From the NCBI RefSeq assembly GCF_030929495.1, contig NZ_JAVFWN010000013.1, positions 1-64,000 of the forward strand: a stretch of DNA of 64,000 bases, written 5' to 3'. Numbering within the stretch: position 1 is the stretch's first letter; every line of letters starts with the position of its first letter. The position numbers and the translations under genes were made by a program. The notes under the pieces are model-generated. The model ran no database searches, was not told where the DNA came from, and saw only the letters and a program-made list of their open reading frames with translations. Shown here one piece after another: positions 1-6,904 of this stretch. The stretch comes from Nocardioides sp. LHD-245. GTDB lineage: Bacteria > Actinomycetota > Actinomycetes > Propionibacteriales > Nocardioidaceae.

Positions 1-92
1 CCAGCCTCAACGCCCGGCCACGCCCTACTCTTGACATGCAGACCCCAGCCCAAGCGCTGGACCGGCTGCTGACCAAACCGGCAGCAGCCTAG
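1..92 (+). CDS. IS30-type transposase, C-terminal end only (partial)
   Basis: Reading from base 3, the window opens in frame with SLNARPRPTLDMQTPAQALD and ends at TAG (90-92). The pattern LNxRPRxTLxxxTPAxxLDxLL is the usual last 30 residues of IS30-family transposases, downstream of the DDE catalytic core, which lies outside the window. Only this tail is visible, so whether the element is intact cannot be judged. It lies upstream of the amidase gene in the same direction. Confidence 0.7.
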   Translation, partial: SLNARPRPTLDMQTPAQALDRLLTKPAAA

Positions 93-127
93 GAGTTGCT
101 TAGACCGCTTGACCTTGCCCGCGGGTA
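93..127 (+). mobile_element. Probable right terminal region of the IS30-type element
   Basis: The bases after the transposase stop (GAGTTGCTTAGACCGCTTGA at about 93-113) look like an insertion-sequence end, which in this family lies a few tens of bases after the stop codon. The exact boundary cannot be fixed without the left end. The next bases, from 128, match one arm of the palindromic repeat seen in murB, so the element probably ends between about 113 and 128. Confidence 0.4.
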
Positions 128-150
128 GACGACAAATCCGGTAGTTGAAC
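128..150 (+). repeat. Half copy of a palindromic repeat, adjoining the IS end
   Basis: The 23 bases here read ACGACAAATCCGGTAGTTGA at their core. They match the right arm of the palindrome inside murB (3590-3611), whose core is ACGACAAATTCGGTAGGTGA, with two differences over 20 bases. The opposite arm is absent on the IS side. The likely explanation is that the IS30-type element inserted into the middle of such a palindrome. Confidence 0.6.
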
Positions 151-225
151 CGAACCCCCCCAGACCCCGAACCTCCGACCCTGGTCGGACGCCAGGGGGC
201 GGCAGAAGCGGCTAGGTTCCCCTGC

Positions 226-1623
226 ATGCGCGTGCACGCCTTCACCGACGATGCCCTCGGCGACCTCGACGCGGTCGGCCTGGCCGAACACCTCGCGGCC
301 GGCAAGGTCTCCGCCCAGGAGGCCGTCGAGGCCGCGATCGCCCGGGTCGAGGCCGTCAACGGCGACCTCAACGCGATGGCGTACACCGCCTTCGACCGGG
401 CCCGCGCCGAGGCCCGCGACCCGCGGCCGGGGTTCCTGTCCGGCGTCCCCACGCTGGTCAAGGACAACGTCGACGTGGCCGGCATGCCGACCCGGTCGGG
501 CACCGACGCCTGGGAGCCGCGTCCGGCCAAGCGCAACGGCGACTTCGCCGACATGCACCTCGCCACGGGCCTGGTGCCGCTCGGCAAGAGCCAGCTCTCG
601 GAGTACGGATTCAGCGCCTCCGCCGAGCACCCGCGGCTCGGTGCCGTCCGCACGCCGTGGGACACCGAGCGGACCGCCGGCGCGTCCAGCTCCGGCTCGG
701 GCGCGCTCGTCGCCGCGGGCGCCGTACCCCTCGCCCACGCCAACGACGGCGGTGGCTCGATCCGGATCCCCGCCGCGGTCAACGGACTGGTCGGCCTCAA
801 GCCGACCCGGGGACGGCTCGCGCAGGACAAGCTCTTCCGCGACATGCCGATCCGGATCATCTCCGACGGCGTCCTCACCCGCTCGGTGCGCGACACCGCA
901 GCGTTCTACCGCGAGGCCGAGCGGCACTACCGCAACCTCGACCTCCCGCCGATCGGCGACCTGACCCGCCCGATCAAGCGACGTCTGCGGATCGCCCTCA
1001 ACACCAGTGGTGTCGGCCGCGGCGCGGACGCCGAGACCCGGGCGCTGACCGAGCAGACCGCGAGCCTGCTCGAGGATCTCGGCCACACCGTCACCGAGAC
1101 CGAGGCCCCGGTGGCCCCGAGCTTCGTCGACGACTTCCTGCTCTACTGGGCGCTGCTCGCCGAGGTCATGCTCGCCACCGGACGACCGTTCCACGGACGC
1201 ACCTGGGACCGGAGCAGGCACGACAACCTGACCCTCGGCCTCGCCCGGCACGCTCGCCGCAACCTGCACCGCCTCCCCGGCGCGATCACCCGCCTCAAGC
1301 GCGCCAACGTCCACGCCGCGGCCTACTACGAGCGGTACGACGTCGCGCTGACGCCGACCCTGGCGATGGCCACACCCAAGGTCGGTCACCTCGACCCCAC
1401 CCAGGACTACACGACGATCATGGACCGGCTGCTCGACTGGGTGGCGTTCACGCCGTGGCAGAACATCACCGGTGCCCCGGCAGTCTCCCTGCCGCTCGCG
1501 AGCACCGCCTCGGGGCTGCCGCAGGGCATGATGTTCGGGGCCGCCCCGGGCCAGGAGACGGTCCTCATCGAACTCGCCTACGAGCTCGAACAGGCCCGTC
1601 CGTTCGCCCTCATCCAGGGCTGA
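226..1623 (+). CDS. Amidase (amidase-signature family)
   Basis: This 465-residue protein belongs to the amidase signature family, which hydrolyses carboxylic amides with a Ser-cisSer-Lys triad. KDNVDVAG supplies the lysine near residue 80. GASSSGSG and GGGSIRIPAA near residues 150-185 supply the two serines in the Gly/Ser-rich core. No signal peptide is seen, so it is probably cytoplasmic. The start at ATG 226 gives the normal family N-terminus (MRVHAFTDDALG); an upstream in-frame start at 145 would add 27 residues that lie partly in the repeat and IS-flanking DNA. The natural substrate cannot be read from the sequence. It is followed by tRNA-Thr. Confidence 0.9.
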   Translation: MRVHAFTDDALGDLDAVGLAEHLAAGKVSAQEAVEAAIARVEAVNGDLNAMAYTAFDRARAEARDPRPGFLSGVPTLVKDNVDVAGMPTRSGTDAWEPRPAKRNGDFADMHLATGLVPLGKSQLSEYGFSASAEHPRLGAVRTPWDTERTAGASSSGSGALVAAGAVPLAHANDGGGSIRIPAAVNGLVGLKPTRGRLAQDKLFRDMPIRIISDGVLTRSVRDTAAFYREAERHYRNLDLPPIGDLTRPIKRRLRIALNTSGVGRGADAETRALTEQTASLLEDLGHTVTETEAPVAPSFVDDFLLYWALLAEVMLATGRPFHGRTWDRSRHDNLTLGLARHARRNLHRLPGAITRLKRANVHAAAYYERYDVALTPTLAMATPKVGHLDPTQDYTTIMDRLLDWVAFTPWQNITGAPAVSLPLASTASGLPQGMMFGAAPGQETVLIELAYELEQARPFALIQG

Positions 1624-1685
1624 CGGACCGGACCGGGGCGCCGATTTCGCACCGTCCGGCGACGCGTGTATCGTTTCGCGGCGTT

Positions 1686-1758
1686 GCCCCTTTAGCTCAG
1701 TCGGCAGAGCGTCTCCATGGTAAGGAGAAGGTCTACGGTTCGATTCCGTAAAGGGGCT
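1686..1758 (+). tRNA. tRNA-Thr (anticodon GGT)
   Basis: A 73-base cloverleaf. The acceptor stem GCCCCTT/AAGGGGC closes it with discriminator T. The D-arm contains AGCTCAGTCGGCAGAGC. The anticodon stem TCTCC/GGAGA holds loop ATGGTAA with anticodon GGT, and the T-loop is TTCGATT. No CCA is encoded. This tRNA next to tRNA-Met and rpmG is usual in actinobacteria. Confidence 0.96.
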
Positions 1759-1848
1759 CTGAGATGGGGCGCCACCCGCACGACCCGCCCAGGGGATACT
1801 GGACGGGCCTGGTTCGACTGGATCGGGCGGAGGGCGCCCTCCTCACGT

Positions 1849-1922
1849 GGCGGGATAGCTCAGACGGTTAGAGCGCACGACTCATAATCGTGAGGTCACG
1901 GGTTCGATCCCCGTTCCCGCTA
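1849..1922 (+). tRNA. tRNA-Met (anticodon CAT, elongator type)
   Basis: A 74-base cloverleaf with acceptor GGCGGGA/TCCCGCT (a G-T pair at the end), anticodon stem CACGA/TCGTG around CTCATAA, and T-loop TTCGATC. The stem lacks the three G-C pairs of initiator tRNA, and position 1-72 is paired, so this is not the initiator. A CAT anticodon can also be tRNA-Ile2 with lysidine, but the position just before rpmG fits elongator Met. Confidence 0.92.
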
Positions 1923-1963
1923 CCGAGTACCCGGCACCACCACCAGCAACTGAAGGACTTCCT

Positions 1964-2134
1964 GTGGCCAGCAAGAGCAGCGACGTTCGCCCCAAGATCA
2001 CGCTCGCGTGCGTGGACTGCAAGGAGCGCAACTACATCACCAAGAAGAACCGGCGCAACGACCCCGACCGCATCGAGCTGTCGAAGTTCTGCCCGCGGTG
2101 CCGCAAGCACACCGCGCACCGCGAGACGCGCTGA
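1964..2134 (+). CDS. rpmG: 50S ribosomal protein L33
   Basis: A 56-residue ribosomal protein starting at GTG 1964 behind a GAAGGA ribosome binding site: MASKSSDVRPKITLACVDC and so on to HTAHRETR. It has two CxxC pairs (CVDC and CPRC), so it is the zinc-binding C+ form of L33 rather than the zinc-free stress form. It directly follows tRNA-Met, as in many actinobacteria, and is followed by a hairpin terminator. It is too short for most ORF-length cut-offs. Confidence 0.95.
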   Translation: MASKSSDVRPKITLACVDCKERNYITKKNRRNDPDRIELSKFCPRCRKHTAHRETR

Positions 2135-2155
2135 GTCCGGTTCGCAGCTTCCTGG

Positions 2156-2184
2156 AAGCCCGTCTCCCTGGGGGAGGCGGGCTT
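2156..2184. terminator. Hairpin terminator after rpmG
   Basis: A 13-bp stem, AAGCCCGTCTCCC against GGGAGGCGGGCTT, with one G-T pair and a 3-base loop, followed by TTTC. It lies 21 bases after the rpmG stop and directly after the stop of the minus-strand ORF at 2185-2508, so it may serve both directions. Confidence 0.8.
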
Positions 2185-2508
2185 TCAGTCTTCTCCCGCG
2201 CCGGGGCAGGTCGACGGCTCCCAGCGGGCGAGGTCGCGTAGGTCGTACTGCGCCAGGGCCGGGACGACGGGCCGCCCGCCCCTGCGGAAGTACGGCGCCG
2301 CCGTCGACTCGCTGACGACCCACACCTTCCCCCGGGCCACGGCCGTGCTGCGCCAGCCACAGGACGTGCCGGTCGAGGACCAGCCCACCGCGTGCTGGCA
2401 GCTCGGCAGGTCCGGCTGCCAGACGGCGAGCGCTGCCGCTCCGCCCGGCCCGGCCCGGCCCGGCAGGGGGCGAGTCTGCGAGACCGCACCCCCTAGACTT
2501 CGCTGCAT
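2185..2508 (-). CDS. Hypothetical small protein, possibly partial or a remnant
   Basis: The minus-strand frame ending at 2185 has very high third-position GC over its last 80 or so codons, as expected for a translated gene here. It encodes VWQPDLPSCQHAVGW followed by GKVWVVSESTAAPYFRRGG, which I do not recognise. The only ATG is at 2508, overlapping the hadA ATG by two bases on the other strand, and the first 20 codons look non-coding. Either the gene is a remnant that lost its 5' end, or it starts elsewhere. It ends against the rpmG terminator. Confidence 0.42.
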   Translation of the reverse strand: MQRSLGGAVSQTRPLPGRAGPGGAAALAVWQPDLPSCQHAVGWSSTGTSCGWRSTAVARGKVWVVSESTAAPYFRRGGRPVVPALAQYDLRDLARWEPSTCPGAGED

Positions 2509-2932
2509 GCCGATCGACGCCGCCCTGGTCGGGCGGGCCTTCCCGCCGACCTCGCCCGTGCCGGTGACCGCGGAGTCCGTGGCCGCGTTCGCCGCCTCCG
2601 TCGGCGGTGCCGCCGGTGAGGGTGCCGCCGGTGAGGGTGCCGACCGGCCGGTCCCGCCGACGTACCCGATCGTCGTCACCTTCGCCGCCCTCCAGGACTT
2701 CCTGGCCGCCGAGCAGGTCGAGCTGTCCCGGATCGTGCACGGCGACCAGCGGTTCCGCTACGCGCGCCCGGTCGTCGTCGGCGACGAGCTCACCGCGACC
2801 CTCACCGTCACCGGCGTGCGCTCCATCGGCGGCAACGACATCGTGAGCACCTCCAGCGAGATCACCGACGCCGCCGGCGCCGTCGTCTGTACGGCGACCG
2901 CCACCCTCGTCCACCGCGGAGGTGCCGCATGA
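2507..2932 (+). CDS. hadA: (3R)-hydroxyacyl-ACP dehydratase, HadA-type subunit (FAS1/MaoC N-terminal fold)
   Basis: A 141-residue hot-dog-fold protein of the kind that pairs with HadB in dehydrating beta-hydroxyacyl thioesters. The landmarks PPTYPIVVTFAA, HGDQRFRYARPVVVGDEL and the end LVHRGG match the MaoC-like N-terminal family found beside rpmG and murB in actinobacteria. In this family HadA lacks the catalytic Asp/His and helps bind the acyl chain. An earlier in-frame start at 2345 exists, but the family N-terminus fits ATG 2507. A short GEGAAGEGA repeat near residue 37 comes from a duplicated 15-bp unit. The stop overlaps hadB as ATGA. Confidence 0.88.
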   Translation: MPIDAALVGRAFPPTSPVPVTAESVAAFAASVGGAAGEGAAGEGADRPVPPTYPIVVTFAALQDFLAAEQVELSRIVHGDQRFRYARPVVVGDELTATLTVTGVRSIGGNDIVSTSSEITDAAGAVVCTATATLVHRGGAA

Positions 2933-3330
2933 CCACCCTGACCCCGGGCGCCGCGCTGGAGCCGCTCACCTTCGAGATCACCCGCGCCGACCTGGTCGCC
3001 TACGCCGCGGCCAGCGGTGACCACAACCCGATCCACCAGGACGAGGAGATCGCGCTCGCGGTCGGCCTCCCCGGCGTGATCGCCCACGGCATGTACACCC
3101 TCGCGCTGGTCGGTCGCGCCGTCGGCGAGTGGACGGGAGACGCCGAGGTCGTCGAGCTCGGGGCGAAGTTCGTCGCGCCCGTCGTCGTACCCGCCTCGGG
3201 GGCGGCGCGGGTCACCGTCGCCGGCACCGTCGGAGAGCGCAACGACGACGGCCTGCTCGCCCTCGCCCTGCTGGTCACGGTCGACGGCACCAAGGTGCTC
3301 GGCGCACCCAAGGTCCTGGTCCGTGCCTGA
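2929..3330 (+). CDS. hadB: (3R)-hydroxyacyl-ACP dehydratase, HadB-type catalytic subunit (MaoC family)
   Basis: A 133-residue MaoC-like hydratase. The catalytic element SGDHNPIHQD near residues 30-40 carries the Asp and His dyad of R-specific enoyl hydratases/dehydratases, and GVIAHGMYTLALVGRAV follows as in HadB. It should form a heterodimer with the upstream HadA and act in fatty-acid elongation. Its ATG overlaps the hadA stop (ATGA) and its own stop overlaps the GTG of murB by eight bases, so the three genes look translationally coupled. Confidence 0.9.
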   Translation: MTTLTPGAALEPLTFEITRADLVAYAAASGDHNPIHQDEEIALAVGLPGVIAHGMYTLALVGRAVGEWTGDAEVVELGAKFVAPVVVPASGAARVTVAGTVGERNDDGLLALALLVTVDGTKVLGAPKVLVRA

Positions 3331-4405
3331 GTCCGCCCTGGCGGATCTCACCACCCTCCGTCTCGGCGGCCCGGCGCGGCGCTATGTGGCGGCGCCCGAC
3401 GCGGACGCCCTGGTCGCCGCCGTCACCGAGGCCGACCAGGCGGGCGAGCCCGTGCTCGTCGTCGGCGGCGGCAGCAACCTGGTCGTCGCCGACGAGGGCT
3501 TCGCCGGCACCGTCGTCCACCTCACCGGCGGGGGAGTCCGGGTGGGGGAACGGTTCAACGACCGAATTCGTCGTGATCAGCGCGATCTGACGACAAATTC
3601 GGTAGGTGAAACGTCGGTGGCGGTGACCGTGGCGGCCGGGGAGCCGTGGGACGCCTTCGTCGCGCGCGCCGCCGCCGAGGGCTGGGTCGGCGTGGAGGCG
3701 CTCTCCGGCATCCCCGGCACCACCGGTGCCACCCCGATCCAGAACGTCGGCGCCTACGGCCAGGAGGTCGCGCAGACGATCACCGCGGTCCGCGTCTGGG
3801 ACCGGATGCTCCGCGGCGAGCGGACCTTCTCCGGAGAGGACTGCCGCTTCTCCTACCGGCACTCGCGGTTCAAGACCGACCCCCGGCGCCATCTCGTCCT
3901 CGACGTCACCTTCCGTCTCGACCGCGGCGACCTGTCGGCCCCCGTCGGGTACGCCGAGCTCGCCCGCACCCTCGATGTCGCCGTGGGGGAGCGCGCCCCG
4001 CTGGCCGCCGTACGCGAGGCGGTGCTGGGGCTGCGCCGTGGCAAGGGCATGGTCCTCGACGCCGCCGATCACGACACGTGGAGCGCCGGCTCGTTCTTCA
4101 CCAACCCGTTCGTCGATCCTGGCCAGGTGCCGGACGGCGCGCCGTCGTACCCGCAGCCGGACGGGCGCGTGAAGACCAGCGCCGCGTGGCTGATCGAGCA
4201 TGCCGGGTTCGAGAAGGGCTTCGGCCTCGACCGGCCGGACGCACGGGTGTCGCTGTCGACGAAGCACACCCTGGCGCTGACCAACCGCGGCGGCGCGTCC
4301 ACCGCCGCGCTCCTCGACCTGGCCCGCGAGGTGCGCGCCGGGGTGCTGGACCGGTTCGGGATCGAGCTGGTCAACGAGCCGGTGCTCGTCGGCTGCGCGC
4401 TCTGA
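3323..4405 (+). CDS. murB: UDP-N-acetylmuramate dehydrogenase with an in-frame palindromic insertion
   Basis: A 360-residue type I MurB, the FAD enzyme that reduces UDP-GlcNAc-enolpyruvate to UDP-MurNAc in peptidoglycan synthesis. Family features are TTLRLGGPA at the N-terminus, VVGGGSNLVV, ALSGIPGTTGATPIQNVGAY, the catalytic serine region SAGSFFTNP and the C-terminal NEPVLVG. Start is GTG 3323, overlapping hadB. The loop between LTGGGVRV and SVAVTVAAGE, normally only a few residues, holds about 20 extra residues (roughly 77-97) made by a 60-bp palindromic repeat. The reading frame is kept and all catalytic motifs are present, so the enzyme is probably active. Confidence 0.93.
   Translation: MPESALADLTTLRLGGPARRYVAAPDADALVAAVTEADQAGEPVLVVGGGSNLVVADEGFAGTVVHLTGGGVRVGERFNDRIRRDQRDLTTNSVGETSVAVTVAAGEPWDAFVARAAAEGWVGVEALSGIPGTTGATPIQNVGAYGQEVAQTITAVRVWDRMLRGERTFSGEDCRFSYRHSRFKTDPRRHLVLDVTFRLDRGDLSAPVGYAELARTLDVAVGERAPLAAVREAVLGLRRGKGMVLDAADHDTWSAGSFFTNPFVDPGQVPDGAPSYPQPDGRVKTSAAWLIEHAGFEKGFGLDRPDARVSLSTKHTLALTNRGGASTAALLDLAREVRAGVLDRFGIELVNEPVLVGCAL
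3553..3612. repeat. 60-bp palindromic element inserted in frame in murB
   Basis: Left arm 3553-3578 and right arm 3584-3612 are imperfect inverted repeats (cores GACCGAATTCGTCGT and ACGACAAATTCGGTAGGT) around a central GATCAGCGCGATC. The element is 60 bp, exactly 20 codons. The right arm recurs at 128-150 beside an IS end. Its codon choice (AAC, AAT, TCG, GTA, AAA) is richer in A/T than the rest of murB. Confidence 0.75.
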
Positions 4406-4500
4406 GCGACCCGTCTGGTTTGACGGGTCGCGCGGCCTGGTAAGTAGGGGGAGCGCGATGCCGTGGGGCGTCCGCTTCGTTCGCATCTCGAGGAGAGTCC

Positions 4501-5505
4501 GTGACCAGTCCTGCCCTGCGGCGTACCGCCGCGTCCTTCGCCCTCGTCGGTCTCGCCACCGCCGGCCTGACCGCTGTCGCGAATCCCGCCGATGCCGCCA
4601 TCGAGTACGGGTCGGTGGGTGGATCCTTCTACACCTACGAGTCCGAGGGTGGACCGTCGTGCACCACTCCGACGCCTGTGAGCGGCAGCGACAATGCCGA
4701 GTGGGTCGACAACGGCGTGCCCGTGACCAAGAGCTACAGCAGCACCACGACCTACACACGGACCGATGCCGCGACCGACAAGGTGGTCGTGCAGACGTCG
4801 GGCACGGCCACCGTGGCCGCCGGCCCCATCTCGGGCGGCGCAGCCCCCGCCACCATCACCGGTTCGGCGGACGTCACGGCGAGTGCAACGTCGACATTGG
4901 CCTCCACCGGTTGCGCCGTGAGCGGCAATGGCCGGCGCGGCGCGAGCGGTTCCTTCACCCTCACCCAGCCGATGTGGGCCACGGTGTCGGGATCGGGCAA
5001 CGGCACCGGCACCGGCTCGATCTACATCCGCGACGAGACGAGCGGCACCGGGATCGAGCTGGGCAACCGCGGCTCCGGAAGCACCACCGTCTTGTTGGTC
5101 CCGGGTGACGTTTACGTCGACTTCGAGGTCTACGCCGATGTCTATGCGACCGGTTCGCGGGAGGAGAGCAAGGCCTACTCCGGCACCTTCCGCATCGACC
5201 TGCAGCCGGTCGGCGCGGCCGGTGCGCCGAGCGGCAAGGCCGCCGGCTATGTCCAGTTCGGCGCCCGCGACTGCGCCACCGGCAACATCGCAGCCGCCGT
5301 CACGAAGAAGGCCAAGAAGAAGGCGCGCAGCGTGCTGATCAAGGCCAACGGCGCCAAGGTCGCGAAGCTCAAGGGCAAGAAGCTCAAGCCCAAGACGCTC
5401 GCCCTTCCCGCCGCGGGCGGTGCCGCGGCCACCGTGACGGCGAAGGTCGTGCTGAAGAACGGCAAGAAGGCGACCGTCACCCGGTCGTACCTGGCCTGCT
5501 CGTGA
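4501..5505 (+). CDS. Secreted Lys-rich tail protein, array copy 1 (unknown function)
   Basis: A 334-residue protein I do not recognise by name. It has a Sec-type signal peptide (about residues 1-33, ending ANPADAA), a Ser/Thr/Gly-rich beta-type middle with LTQPMWATVSGSGNGTGTG, and a C-terminal domain of about 90 residues: ARDCATGN, then TKKAKKKAR, KLKGKKLKPKTLALPAAGG and the end TRSYLACS. The two cysteines of ARDC and LACS could form a disulfide. It is the first of four tandem paralogues. The start is GTG 4501, preceded by TCGAGGAG, a context shared by all four copies. Confidence 0.85.
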   Translation: MTSPALRRTAASFALVGLATAGLTAVANPADAAIEYGSVGGSFYTYESEGGPSCTTPTPVSGSDNAEWVDNGVPVTKSYSSTTTYTRTDAATDKVVVQTSGTATVAAGPISGGAAPATITGSADVTASATSTLASTGCAVSGNGRRGASGSFTLTQPMWATVSGSGNGTGTGSIYIRDETSGTGIELGNRGSGSTTVLLVPGDVYVDFEVYADVYATGSREESKAYSGTFRIDLQPVGAAGAPSGKAAGYVQFGARDCATGNIAAAVTKKAKKKARSVLIKANGAKVAKLKGKKLKPKTLALPAAGGAAATVTAKVVLKNGKKATVTRSYLACS

Positions 5506-5510
5506 GCGGG

Positions 5511-5537
5511 GCGGGCCCGGCCGCTGGCCGGGCCCGC
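5511..5537. terminator. Hairpin after array copy 1
   Basis: A perfect 12-bp stem, GCGGGCCCGGCC with GGCCGGGCCCGC, and a 3-base loop, five bases after the stop codon and with no T-tract. Near-identical hairpins follow the other three copies. Confidence 0.7.
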
Positions 5538-5686
5538 GCCGACGGCTGCCCGGGTGACCGACCGGGTGACCTCCAGGGCGACAATCCTGGCGAACTCTCG
5601 CCGAGAGGTCCGAGGTGGCTCTAGTCTGCGCTCAGTAGGCGGCTGCCGCTCCCGTGCGCCGTCGTGCCTTCTCGAGGAGCTCCCCC

Positions 5687-6796
5687 ATGAAGAACCATCT
5701 CGTCCGGCGCAGCGTCGCGGCACTCGCGCTCGGATCCCTTGCCGCGGTCGGACTGGCCAGTGTCCCGTCGCCTGCGCGCGCCGCCGTCGAAGAGGGCCAG
5801 GTCGGCGGGCAGTACGGCGTCTCGAGCTGGAACTGCGACGGCACCGACGTGGGGTCCTCGGAGCTCGATGGCGTGCCGTGGTCCGACAACAACGTTCCGG
5901 TCTCGAAGAACACCTCCGCGTCCTCCAATTTCACGGCCGGTGAGGGCGACACGGACACGGTCGACGCGTCGACCTCCACCAGCGCCTCGATCACCGCATC
6001 GCCCCTCGGCAGTGGTCCGGCCACCATCACCGGCTCCGCCTCGGCGTCGGCCTCTGCTCGTGCGAGCAACCCTGAGACGGTGTGCGACGTCGATGCTCAC
6101 GCCCAGTCCGCCGCCGCGGGCCTGTTCACGCTCACCCAGCCGATGTGGGTGACCTTGACCGCCACCGGCCACGGTCAGCGTCAGGGCCGTGCCGCCGGCG
6201 GCAGCTATGTCGGCATCGGGACCGCCGAGGGAATGGGTGGCTGGTTGGGGGGCTACCTCGGTCTCGGATTCGGTGGTGACGGCCTGATGGTGTCGGCCGG
6301 CAACCGCGGCTCGGCCGTCTCGTCGACGCTGCTGCCGCCTGGCCAGTACGGCGTGGTGTTCCTCGCCACTGCCGTCGCTGAGGTGGACCAGCCGAGCGAC
6401 GAGGGACCCGATGAGTTCGACTTGATCACGGCGTACGACGGCAGCGCGTCGTACACGGGGAACTTCAAGGTCGAGCTGAAGCCCGCCGGCACGGCGTCGG
6501 CCGTCACCGGCAAGGGAGCACCGCTGGTCCAGTTCGGCGAGCGCGACTGCACCAACGGCAATGTGACGGTCGCGCTCAGCAAGAAGACCGTGAAGAAGGC
6601 CAAGCGCGTGAAGTTCAAGGTCGACGGGGCGAAGGCCGCCGTGCTCAAGGGCAAGGGCCTCAAGGGCAAGAAGCCGAAGGCCAGGACGGTCGTCCTGCCG
6701 ACCTCGGCGTCGGGCGTGACCAAGGTCAAGGTCAAGCTCGTCCTGGCCAACGGCCGCCGGATGCAGGCCACGAGGTCGTACCTGCCCTGCAAGTGA
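5687..6796 (+). CDS. Secreted Lys-rich tail protein, array copy 2
   Basis: A 369-residue paralogue of the preceding gene, the longest of the four. ATG 5687 follows the shared CTCGAGGAG motif and gives MKNHLVRRSVAALALGSLA, a signal peptide ending near SPARAA. The middle keeps the signature PWSDNNVPVSKN and LTQPMWVTLTATGHG, then has an extra Gly-rich insertion (GGWLGGYLGLGFGGDG). The C-terminus has FGERDCTNGN, KKTVKKAKRVKFKVDGAK and RSYLPCK. Upstream in-frame starts at 5654 would precede the ribosome binding site and are rejected. Function unknown; probably exported. Confidence 0.85.
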   Translation: MKNHLVRRSVAALALGSLAAVGLASVPSPARAAVEEGQVGGQYGVSSWNCDGTDVGSSELDGVPWSDNNVPVSKNTSASSNFTAGEGDTDTVDASTSTSASITASPLGSGPATITGSASASASARASNPETVCDVDAHAQSAAAGLFTLTQPMWVTLTATGHGQRQGRAAGGSYVGIGTAEGMGGWLGGYLGLGFGGDGLMVSAGNRGSAVSSTLLPPGQYGVVFLATAVAEVDQPSDEGPDEFDLITAYDGSASYTGNFKVELKPAGTASAVTGKGAPLVQFGERDCTNGNVTVALSKKTVKKAKRVKFKVDGAKAAVLKGKGLKGKKPKARTVVLPTSASGVTKVKVKLVLANGRRMQATRSYLPCK

Positions 6797-6830
6797 GCGG
6801 GTGATTCGCCGGGCGACATTCGGCGTCGGA

Positions 6831-6860
6831 GCGGGCCTGGTCCTAACGGACCGGGCCCGC
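6831..6860. terminator. Hairpin after array copy 2
   Basis: A 13-bp stem, GCGGGCCTGGTCC with GGACCGGGCCCGC (one G-T pair), and a 4-base loop. Same stem motif as after copies 1, 3 and 4. Confidence 0.65.
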
Positions 6861-6904
6861 TGCCGTTGGGCGGGCGTCGACCCCCCGATCTCGAGGAGCA
6901 CCCC

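Noticed and set aside
145..225. Amidase start at 145
   Set aside because: The 27 extra residues derive from the DNA beside the IS end and repeat and do not resemble amidase N-termini; ATG 226 gives the family start.
1849..1922. Initiator tRNA-Met
   Set aside because: The acceptor ends are paired and the anticodon stem lacks the three consecutive G-C pairs of initiators.
1686..2134. tRNA-flanked integrated element or attachment site
   Set aside because: No integrase gene or duplicated tRNA 3' end was seen near either the Thr/Met pair or tRNA-Trp.
3323..4405. Frameshifted or broken murB
   Set aside because: The unusual 20-residue stretch keeps the frame and all downstream motifs are intact, so it is an insertion and not a frameshift.
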